Below, piece by piece: positions 55,292 to 64,000 of a stretch of 64,000 nt of DNA. Under the pieces are notes generated by a model that worked only from the letters and a program-made list of their open reading frames with translations, searched no databases and had not been told where the DNA came from. Origin of the DNA: Epiperipatus broadwayi (lineage: Eukaryota; Onychophora; Udeonychophora; Euonychophora; Peripatidae); the NCBI GenBank assembly GCA_028023455.1, contig JAQFVV010000014.1:3291336-3355335 (forward strand). Direction: 5' to 3'. The translations under genes were made by a program, and so were the position numbers. Numbering within the stretch: position 1 is the first letter of the stretch; every line of letters starts with the position of its first letter.

Positions 55292-56100
55292 CATATCATT
55301 GACCTTTTTAGTATTTTCTCTCAATAGTGGGATGAAAACCATTTTTAAATCCAGCTTAATATTTTGAATGGTTAAAGATGAGTTGCAATTATATTGGTAA
55401 AGATTTTGTATAGAATTATTGGAAGACCAATAGGTTTGTAAACTGTAAAAGATTTTTATGACATTTCTTAATGTCAATGTTACTATAGAATTCTTCCAAT
55501 TATTTGATACATCTCTATCATTTAGAAATTTAGTATATAACTAATTTTTCCAATAATTTTTCTATTTCTGCACTCATTTCAGTTTATAATTTCATCACTT
55601 GTTGGGACTTTTCCCTTCTTGAATAGATCTAATTGCATATCTCACTTTTTCATTTAAAATACAGGATAATTCAGATGCAATGACTGTAGAAATATTTTTT
55701 GGTATTTATTATTATATAATTCTTTATAGCACTCTTTCACACATTTCATGATGCCTCTCATTTTTTAATAATAGTTACATTTTTGTTGTTATTGCAGAAA
55801 TAACTTTATTTCCAATATTAAGATATTGTTTTATATTTTGGATACTTTTTTCAACTACAGTTTTCCTTGCCAATTCATAATTATATTTATCATTATTAAC
55901 TTTTTGTTAAACTATTTTATAAAATCTAGATATTTAATTTTTTTTAATTGCTCATTTAAAAAAAATTTCATATTCCTTCTTTTCTTTATACATTATTTTG
56001 TTTCCATAAAAAATTTACAGGTTAATTGCTGCTTTTTTTTTTTGCACAATTATTTTCATTTTAAAACTTAATAGTTTATCGGTTATATTTCTGGAAATAT
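55250..56100 (-). pseudogene. Old LINE fragment (N-terminal part of RT)
   Basis: Minus strand: the region before the RT reads NYELARKTVVEKSIQNIKQY near 55800-55880. The entry EGKVPTSDEIIN lies near 55590-55620 (equivalent to NGKAPGxDxIxNE). Next comes NWKNSIVTL near 55480, then a PIGLPIILYKIFTNIIATHL block (equivalent to NYRPISLLNTLYKIFTKIIxxRL) near 55390-55440. AGFKNGFHPTIE follows near 55330 (equivalent to AGFRxGxSTIDHI). The matching endonuclease part is at 57280-57560, separated by a PLE remnant and AT-rich sequence. Confidence 0.6.
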
Positions 56101-56169
56101 AAATATAAACTGTTAATACAGTGGAGTCATGATATTTATTATATTTTGTTTAAACCTCTCTCATGTATA

Positions 56170-56417
56170 TCATTTATTGTGTTTAATAGCACATTTTGTT
56201 GATAAGTTTTGAATGTAAATAGAATATATATTGTTTACTGAATTGTGAGTGTACAACATTGTTCAACATACATAAATTAAATCAAAGATTTTCATAGGCT
56301 ACAGATATAAATTTAAATAAATTATACATGTTCCATTATTTTTTTATATTTATAGTATGTATATACAAATTAAGATTATGGTATAACAACAACAACTACA
56401 ACAACAACAACAACAAC

Positions 56418-56508
<91 letters not shown>

Positions 56509-56565
56509 TAGTTATTAGTAATAAATTGAGGAAGCTTATTTAAATATATATTGATAATAGCTGTA
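56170..56565 (+). mobile_element. Internally deleted PLE-1 relative with expanded microsatellite
   Basis: 56190-56340 (AGCACATTTTGTTGATAAGT, then AATAGAATATATATTGTTTA and TTGTTCAACATACAT) matches 10400-10500. 56509-56560 (GTAGTTATTAGTAATAAATT) matches the PLE-1 tail at 13210-13260. Between them is only the AAC/AAT microsatellite, so the whole protein-coding interior is gone. Confidence 0.55.
56385..56508 (+). repeat. (AAC)n(AAT)n microsatellite
   Basis: About ten AAC units with one interruption pass directly into about thirty perfect AAT units. The open frames that cross it on both strands are artefacts of the repeat (poly-Asn, poly-Ile). The PLE-1 copy has only a short AAT run at the corresponding place (12822-12836), so the tract expanded here. 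Confidence 0.95.
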
Positions 56566-57279
56566 GTCACTCATTCACATTCATTCAAAAACTTACCATA
56601 CTATGTCAATTTTTTTTTTAATAAATTGACTAGCAAAGTGAGAAATTTTTATCACAATTCAACACACTCTAAAAGATATTTTTATTTAATAACTTTTATT
56701 TTTCCCTATAGAAACGTTATCAGCAAAGACCTTTCTAGATGTTTTGAAGTTTTAAATTTGTTCCAGTTTGTTAATTTATAGTCACACTTATTTATCGCTA
56801 CCCATTTCAGATTATCATTTAATCTCTTCAAATTTAAAGCTTTTTATTTATAATACAAGAATATTTTACAGTTTCTATTACATTTTGTAAAACTTTCAGC
56901 TTTGTATTTATAAAATATTTTATTATGCAAATATAGTAGATTATCAAAATGAAAAATAAAATATATATGTTTTCATCTTAACCCAAAGAAATGTTGTTAA
57001 TAAATGTGATTGCATATTGTACTTTGAGATGGAAAAATGTTATTGTTGTATCACAAAATTTACTAAATTTATGAATTTTAATATTTTTATTTATTGTTTA
57101 TTTACAATTTTTTTCTTTACTTATATATATTTGGATAGCATAAAATTGAACTCGTGTAAATTGACACAACATATACTACGGCTTTATTGTACTATTTTTG
57201 TTAATAATTTTCACCTCTCTAGTTTGTATTAACATGATCTTAATCTCACTAATTGATTATTGTTTCTTTGATGAATTTA

Positions 57280-57560
57280 TTGACAACAGTATTATCTTGA
57301 AACACATACTTTTTGTTGGGCTAAATATAATCCAATTCTGCTGTTCTGTCATTTAGATACCTCCATGTTTATTCACATTCGACATTTTTTCCCAAGAAGA
57401 AATTTATAATAAATACTTTTTATTTTTCCTTCAAACTTCACAAATCTGTATCTTTGTTCATTTATATCTTTTCATAACCAAATTTACCCACAGTACTTTT
57501 ATTTTTTCTTTACCAAATTCAAACACTAAAGTATCTCATGACAATTTTAAAAGTTATTTG
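57280..57560 (-). pseudogene. LINE endonuclease fragment
   Basis: The minus strand reads STVGKFGYEK, then VFIINFFLGKNVECE, and TWRYLNDRTAELDYI. This matches the APE-type endonuclease of non-LTR elements: VGxFGxGxRNERGxxL, then LxIxNTxFxxKxxxKxTWxSPNGxxxNxIDYI. It lies upstream (on the minus strand) of the RT fragment at 55250-56100 and probably comes from the same insertion. Confidence 0.55.
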
Positions 57561-57879
57561 TTCTGGTCAAAAGCATTTTGTACATCCATATAAAATATTT
57601 CTATTTCTTCATCAAAACTTGAGACATAAACCTAAAATATTTGCATTTAGTATCTATCATTAATTTGAAAAATTAGTCTTACTACATTGTTTATTATATT
57701 ATCAATCTCCACATTGTTATTCTTCTATTTTTTATTTATAATGAATCCCACTTATTTTATGGTTCCAATATTTGTGTCTTTGTGTAAAGTACATGCATAC
57801 TTTTTAAAACAATTATCTTGTCATTTTTTATTTCAATTTCACAAAATCTAAAAATATCAGTTGTAAAAATCTAAATGAA

Positions 57880-58062
57880 AGATTATACCACTAAACATCA
57901 CATGATCATCAATTCTTATGCTAGCACATAACTGTCTGGGGATATTAGATGAGTAGGCACTAGATGGAGATTTTATGCACAAACCTTCTGGCATCCATTG
58001 TTTACTTTGGTTGGTACTGAGTGGCACTACTGTATGGAGAATTTTGCCTGTTTGAAAGATTA
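57880..58062 (+). repeat. Family C terminal-repeat copy
   Basis: GGGGATATTAGATGAGTAGG, then GATTTTATGCACAAACCTTC and TGGCATCCATTGTTTACTTT, then TGGCACTACTGTATGGAGAA match the arms at 8628-8792 and 41250-41677. It carries no recognisable hammerhead core. It begins with CACTAAACATCACATGATCA, also seen at 16520. Confidence 0.6.
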
Positions 58063-59039
58063 TAAATGGCAGTATGAATTCACAATCAGGAAGTTCTTAT
58101 TCCCCTCCTTCTTCAGTCATCGACCATTGTCTTGTTGATCAGTGGGGAATGCCAACATTTAGGTTTTTTGTTATGATTATAAATATCTATAAAAATAATG
58201 CTAACTCAGTTAACAATTGTCACACAACTGAAAGAAGAACCATGATCTTTTTTTGATGTGAAAATGGGAGGTAAAAATCAATAAATTTCCTATGTTGTTT
58301 GATGTATGTTGGTGAGCAATCCAGAATGAACTTTAGAACTATTTTCTTCTTAGGCACTTCAAGGCCTCAAAGGTGAATCAATGATTATTATTTCAGCTAA
58401 CAACAATCTTTTTACTGCAACATATAAATTAAAATTAACATTTTAAGCACATAGATTTTCAAGTTTTTTTTTTAAATCAGAGAATCTTTCATCTTAGCTT
58501 AATCTTAATTCACTGATCCATAAGCCCAGAAATCAGACCAACCTCTCTTATTCATTGTGGATACATTTTTAAACGATCACTTCACTTTTTCATGTGAACA
58601 AGACATATATAACATATGTTATAATTTAATTTTGTATAATCATCTTTTAAATATACTTCAATTTAACTTCATTTACATATGCGTTTAGATATATTTCAAA
58701 CTTATCTTCCATCACACATTCCTTAAACACATGACCAAACACAAGTAAAAATGACCTGTATATGTTTATCTTTAGTAAAAGAGTTAATTTAATAACACAT
58801 GTAATTTATTAAAATAATGTACTTGGGTTTTTTTAAACTGTAATTTTATTTATTTTAAAATAGTAAAATTACTAAACTGATTCTGAAAAATTGATAAATA
58901 CTAGATTAATGTTTAAAAAGCTATGCTTTAAAAGAAGTTTATTTATTAAAATAAAAACTAATTATAATGTTTATCAAATTTTTTAATAAATCTGACTAAA
59001 AACTTTGATATTGATTTTTATTACACTGTACAGGCTTAC
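58063..59039. other. No gene seen
   Basis: AT-rich sequence. The 60-codon frame at 58074-58256 has no recognisable motif. Confidence 0.35.
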
Positions 59040-59222
59040 ACATACCTGCACATATATACTGTAATATATGAGGAATTCGAATTCAGACTTACATGACCCT
59101 CAACTGTCCATGTCATCTCATATTGCTGATCCACCTGATCACACACATGTTGGAAAGATAAATAATCACTAATATACCTATTTCATGCTAAACCAGCGAT
59201 CATCAGTTGGTCCATATTGATA
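59040..59222 (-). repeat. Family D repeat copy, truncated
   Basis: ACTGTAATATATGAGGAATT, CATGTCATCTCATATTGCTG and GGAAAGATAAATAATCACTA match the start of the family D unit at 52536-52700. It stops just after TCAGTTGGTCCATATTGA, so only the hammerhead-containing third of the unit is present. Confidence 0.65.
59161..59218 (-). ncRNA. Family D hammerhead motif, second intact core
   Basis: Minus strand: CTGATGA at 59200-59206, GAAA at 59181-59184. Stem II has GCT/AGC around GGTTT. Stem III is ATA/TAT with loop GG, where the 52.6-kb copy has loop CA, so the helix is kept while the loop varies. Stem I is ACCAA/TTAGT with one C-A mismatch, and the outer helix seen at 52.6 kb is degraded. Confidence 0.6.
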
Positions 59223-59666
59223 TTGGTTTTTGTTTTTGAAGGCTTTTTTTGTAATAATATATTGGACCATATAATAAACCATATAAGTATGAAAACAGCA
59301 GCATCAGCAGCAGTAATTGTTAGCAGAATAAAGCTTAAACTAAAAGAAAAAAAATCACAATCTTAGAAGGGGTAGTGTGCATGTTAATATTAACCATTAT
59401 CATTGTTACTTGCAATCCTGCAATGACAATCAATTTTTTATTCATTTATCTATCTATTTTTGTTTATGATAATAAAATACCATCTATCTTATTACAGAAC
59501 ATTTTCATAATGAATCATTTTAGTAATCTTACAAATACAATTTTTGCTTTTTATTTGTCAATGCACATTTATTAAGTCTGATTAAAGGGAAATTCTTTTT
59601 CATCTGACCCTCAATCATATATATTGTAAATAAATCAATATTGTTAATTGAAATGGCTAAAACTTA

Positions 59667-59940
59667 TTATTAGTGGTAATCTTAGTTCATAAATTAATCA
59701 AGCCATCTTAACGTTTCATATATTATTTTAAATTAAATATTACTAAATTTAACATCAAACTTTTACTACTGCTTAAATATGTAATGTTTTGCAATGTGAT
59801 TATAATCCTAAATGTTACATATTTAAGCAGTAATAGAAGTTATTTATGTGCTATTGAAATTAGTAATATTTAATTTAAAATAATATATAAAACATTAAGC
59901 TGGCTTGATTAATTTGTGAACTGAGATTGTCTGCTAATAA
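59667..59940. repeat. Inverted repeat with about 115-bp arms, plus a nearby direct copy
   Basis: TTATTAGTGGTAATCTTAGT, TTCATAAATTAATCAAGCCA and on to ACTGCTTAAATATGTAATG form the left arm. The right arm to 59940 is its complement, with a loop of about 27 bp. The loop and part of the right arm (GTAATCCTGAACATTACATA, TTTAAGCAGTAGAAAAAGTT) recur at 60149-60225. It is a fold-back, non-coding element, and the third copy suggests local duplication. Confidence 0.7.
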
Positions 59941-60225
59941 TAATTTTCAGCCCTTTTGGATATCAGTGTTAATTTATTTACAATATATACATATGGAGAG
60001 CAGATGAAAGAGGAATTATGCTTCTGACAGACTCGGCATTGATAAATGAAAAATGAAATTGTATTTGCAAGTTTATTAAAATAATTTGACATGAGTCTGC
60101 TTACAAATAATTCTGAATAACATATTTGAATGAGAATATGTGATATGATTGTAATCCTGAACATTACATATTTAAGCAGTAGAAAAAGTTATTTACATAC
60201 TGTTAAAATTAGTAACACCATCTAT

Positions 60226-62327
60226 AGAATCCTATCTCTAGCATAAATTATATTTTTATGGAAAGTCTTAAAAAAATTCTATGTGATGCATAAAGAATGC
60301 TGGATAAGAATTAATAATATTAAATCTTAATGAAATTAATGTTGTGTGTTATTTAAATAAAATTATTGAAATTTACAAATATAAATTAAAAGTTAAACAA
60401 AACTACTAGACAAATTTCAATTAAAAGATAAAGTAATTCTTTAAGTTTAAACACCATGAAGTTTATAAATTAAGTCTTAAATTGTAATACATTTTTAGAA
60501 AATTCCTGTGTAAAAAAAGTTTTTACATTTTAAAGAATGAACATGCATATTAATATGGGGGTGGGGGTAAATATATCATTATTTTGTTTATACAATTTAT
60601 TTATTGTACTTTAATTTATATTTCTAATAATTTTTTTTGTAAACTATATATATTTAAGATCTTTGATATTTGAAGTTATATTTTAAATATTTTAAAATAT
60701 TTATTGAAACAAAATGTTTACCATTGCATACTGAACCAATATTTTTTTTTCTAATTTATATATTTAATAATAGGTTTAAAACATTTGAGGTAGCAATTAA
60801 AAATAATATATGCCTAAAAATACATCTTAATTCTTTTTATATATAATTTTTTTCATATTTTAACACAGTACACAAATGTGTATTGACATATTACAAATTT
60901 ATTCTTCTTATTAAATATTTTATTACTAAAAATTCTGTCTTATTTCCTTTTTCCCAATTCAATATTTCTTTTATATATGCTATTAATGACACTGTAATTG
61001 AATAATATATTGATTTCATAAGTTAATGAACATTTTGTTTCCACTAATGGAGTTCAGCAACCAGACTATAAAATGGAGGTTTATTCAAACAAAATGTGAC
61101 ATTTAATATAAATGTTTTATCACTCCAGAGATTTATGTATAGCTAGATATATTTACTCATCGCTGTGTATATATACATTACTGCTATCAACATAATTTAA
61201 TTACTGTTTCATATTTGGTATATCAACATGAAGCCTAATCATTATGATTTCTCATATTTATTTACTATAATATTTGGAAATATTAAAAAAATTATATTTA
61301 ATTTACAACAGCTACAATGTACTTTTGTGTCATTACAACTATAACCAATATCTCATACCACTCCTAAGACATATATTTGCTGTATATAATTCTTGCTTCA
61401 AATTTAATTTTTTATAAGTATTATTTACAATAAATATTAAAAAATTAAAAATATATAGTCAAAAAATCACAAAAATAAAGAAATAAAATCACTTTCATTT
61501 AACAAACCTCGGTTGATAGCCTTTTATAATCAATTGATTGCTTTATTATAATCGGTTATTATAATGAAATAAATATGCTTCTTTCTATCGTTGCCATTAG
61601 TTACAATAAACTTTTATTATATTATTTTAAAAATTAAAAAAGTGGCAAATTTTTTGCAAAAGATAATTTAAATTTACAACTGTCTAACCTACAATGTATG
61701 AGATATTGCTAAAACAGAAAGGGGAAGTATAAAATTTAAACTAAATTCAAACTAATTTGACTTTTGCATAATAGAGATATATTTATAAAGTACTGGGATA
61801 GACTCTATTTAATTAAAAAAATTATATGAAATTAAGATGCTTAAAAAAAAAAAATTATACCAGTATGTGATACCATAACAGTTGTATGTTAAAATAGAAA
61901 AATGGCTTAATCTGATCATATTTTTAAGTAATGTTTTTCAATTCCTGAACAAAAGAACATGTTAACACTAGATATTACAAATTCATTAAATACTTGAAAG
62001 TAAAATTATTACATATTTTATTTATGGTTTTGTGATATGCTAGATAATCTTTAATTTTTCCAAGACAAAAATATTCTATTAAAATATTCATTTACAAATC
62101 CTATTTAGTTAGATAAGGGTATCATATAGATATGTATTATGCTTATAGTAAATATCTAATTAGACTATTTTTTATCCAGAATACACAGACATTTTTTATA
62201 TTTCAAACAAACCAATAAGACTTTTGACTCATAATGTATTCTCTCAATTAGAATAAAAATTGATGATTCAGGATATCTTTCATTTTAAAAAGCAATAATA
62301 TCATGGTAATGATTTATTTATACATAT
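60226..62327. other. No gene seen
   Basis: AT-rich sequence; nothing recognised apart from T/A tracts and a GGGGGTGGGGG-type run near 60556. Confidence 0.35.
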
Positions 62328-62469
62328 TAGTACAACTATTTAGTTGTATTTATTTATTGGACTATTTCCATCATCTAATATTAAGTATTGAATGTCTTTA
62401 GAAAAATTTATCTTTATTTAAATTTCTAAATTACATTCAACTGTTAGTAAATAGCACACAGATTAGTAT

Positions 62470-62525
62470 ATGCACACAATGTTTTGAGTGGTATTATTCT
62501 CCTCTCTCTTCTTCAGGTGTTTCTG
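62470..62525 (-). ncRNA. Family A hammerhead motif, GAAA box mutated
   Basis: Minus strand: CTGAAGA at 62510-62516, a GAGAG/CACTC-type stem II, then CAAAACATTGTG. The G of the GAAA box is again A at a former CpG. The partner on the plus strand near 62910 has a changed core (CAGAAGG), so neither should cleave. Confidence 0.55.
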
Positions 62526-62543
62526 GCTTGACCAATGACTGTA

Positions 62544-62890
62544 CTAGCATGAGAATCAAACCTAGACTCTTAGATTCTTGAATATTGAATTTTAAGGTAA
62601 TGCTCTGAGCAACTGAGTCATCCTGCCAAAGCTGACTAGTGACAGTACTATCATGGGAATTAAACATGGATCCTTAAACTCTTGAATATTGAATTTTAAG
62701 GTAATGTTTTAACCAACTGAGGTAAAACCTGACTAATGATAGTACTATCATGGAAATTGAACCTGTCCTTAGGTTCTTGAATATTGAATTTTAAGGAAAC
62801 ACTCTAACCATTTGAGAATGGCTCAATTGGTTAGATAAAAAGATTCAATATTCAAGAATCTAAGTGTTCAGATTGGATTTCCATGTTAGT
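62544..62890. ncRNA. Cluster of tRNA-like modules (three minus, one plus)
   Basis: Minus-strand modules lie at about 62544-62629, 62646-62723 and 62748-62818, the plus one at about 62816-62890. Each has the CTTAAAATTCAATATTCAAG enlarged anticodon-type loop. The most complete (first) has ATGACTCAGTTGCTCAGAGC as A box and AGGTTTGATTCTC as B box. A duplicated spacer with TAGTACTGTCACTAGTC separates them, so the array grew by tandem duplication. Confidence 0.65.
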
Positions 62891-63127
62891 ACTGTCACTA
62901 GTCAGGCTAGCAATAACAGAAGGAGAATAGTACTTCTTGAAATGTTGTATGTATGTACTAACCTGTGTGCTATTACTAATAGTTGAATGTAATTTAGAAA
63001 TTTAAATAAAGTTAAAATTTTCCAAAGACATTTCATACTTCATATAAGATGGTGGAAATAGTCCAACAAATTAATACAACTAAAATACTATCATCGCAAA
63101 CCTTCAGGAAAACACTAGTACAACTAT

Positions 63128-64000
63128 GTTTAACTTAACTAATTAATGAGGTATGCTATATATATATATATATTGAAGTGCATTTAAATCAACTTCTAAT
63201 GATTAATTTGATAAACATTCATGCTTTTTATTTTATTAAATAATCTTTATTCTTCATTACATATTTACATTTAAAAAAATTTGTAATAAATATAATGTTA
63301 AATTTACAAAAGTAAAAATAAATATATAAACAAACTACATATAAACTTCAGTTTTCCATTTCAAGATTTAAATAAAGTCAATGACTATTATTAATACGAG
63401 GATACTTAATTTAAAAATAAGCCCACTTTGCATTATTTTCTGTTTTTTTCTGAATGATAATAAGATTGAGTAATTTTATTTGGAATTAATATATCAAATA
63501 CATTGGTTTCAACTTTTGTCATTAAATGAATGCAAAAAATGTTAAATGAATGTTAGAGATAGCCACAGTTCAGCCCCTATCAGCTAAGTAATTGCAGCAT
63601 TAGAAGGCCAGACAAAGTAATTCTGCAATTAATCTGGGAAAGTTAAATTTCATTCTAGCAGTTTAGAGGGAGAATTAGTCTTAATTTTATTAAATTTACA
63701 TATTTATTTCAAAATATTTACGTTAATTAAATAAATTATTATTGCACTTATCATCAACATTGACTTTTCCTCTGTTCTTGTTGACAATCTTATGCTAAAT
63801 AGCAACAGTCATTTGACTTCTTAACTTCTAATTTTTAAATTAACTAATTCATTCTTGTCAGTAATTAACATCAAAACTACAGTAACATTGACAATAAATT
63901 GATTTAATAATGGTGATTTATAACAATGACATCATTTTCATATTACATAACCTTACTATATTCTTTCAAGAATATGCATTCAAACATAAAAAGTACACCC
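63128..64000. other. No gene seen
   Basis: AT-rich sequence with a short TA run near 63160. No coding or RNA feature recognised. Confidence 0.35.

Larger units (their letters stand above)
62340..63115. mobile_element. Palindromic PLE-tail element with four tRNA-like modules
   Basis: TAGTACAACTAT at 62328-62339 is repeated at 63116-63127. The arms begin TATTGGACTATTTCCATCAT (62357) and end with its complement near 63065, then an extension to CCTTCAGGAAAA at 63115, as in the other family A insertions. The centre holds three tandem tRNA-like modules on the minus strand and one on the plus strand, with a decayed hammerhead motif at each outer side (62470-62520 minus, 62905-62950 plus). No protein is encoded. 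Confidence 0.8.

Noticed and set aside
56328-56570. Poly-Asn and poly-Ile open frames
   Set aside because: Pure products of the AAC/AAT microsatellite read in two strands; no independent evidence of a gene.

Overview
The window is very AT-rich, repeat-dense nuclear DNA from an animal, most likely an invertebrate. Evidence for this is Penelope-like elements (PLEs) with a GIY-YIG endonuclease, a GTF2IRD2-type hAT transposase, mariner, tRNA-derived SINEs with target-site duplications, several LINE reverse transcriptases, and no bacterial-style gene packing. The phylum cannot be fixed from the sequence. CpG is rare in most of the window and denser at 1-2100 and 43000-44360, which may be the unique or promoter-like parts. 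I recognise no intact host gene and no intact transposon ORF; every coding trace I can identify is a decayed mobile element, apart from one unidentified decayed reading frame at 15665-16190.

Layout. 1-2100: CpG-rich sequence without a recognisable gene. 3000-5420: two LINE fragments. 7800-9380: small inverted-repeat elements. 10390-13262: a PLE broken by a 1.2 kb DNA transposon (8-bp target duplication) and by a SINE (14-bp duplication), ending in a hammerhead-like motif. 15060-18180: PLE-tail elements, a 90-bp-arm hairpin, and a palindromic solo element with a tRNA-like module plus hammerhead motif. 19650-21830: a tRNA-Gly-headed SINE and a LINE 3' end. 25379-27175: a DNA transposon with CAC..GGGTCTC termini. 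28553-28914: a palindromic element with a well-formed hammerhead motif, itself hit by a SINE. 31245-38834: a hAT transposon containing a head-to-head inverted PLE pair and a mariner copy. 41250-41677: another palindromic hammerhead-bearing element. 45600-52995: PLE and LINE fragments, and a tandem repeat carrying a hammerhead motif, split by a LINE with an 11-bp target duplication. 53000-57560: dispersed pieces of an old LINE. 59040-63115: further hammerhead repeats, inverted repeats and a PLE-tail element with four tRNA-like modules.

The unifying theme is a set of at least four sequence families (A: 17.9, 33.3, 37.0, 62.5 kb; B: 13.1 kb; C: 28.8 and 41.3 kb; D: 9.3, 52.7, 59.2 kb) that each place a small type-I hammerhead-like fold in a terminal repeat. 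PLE pseudo-LTRs are known to carry hammerhead ribozymes. What is unusual here is their diversity in 64 kb, the palindromic arrangement, and in family A the coupling to a tRNA-like module with A- and B-box sequences. All folds and alignments were done by eye.
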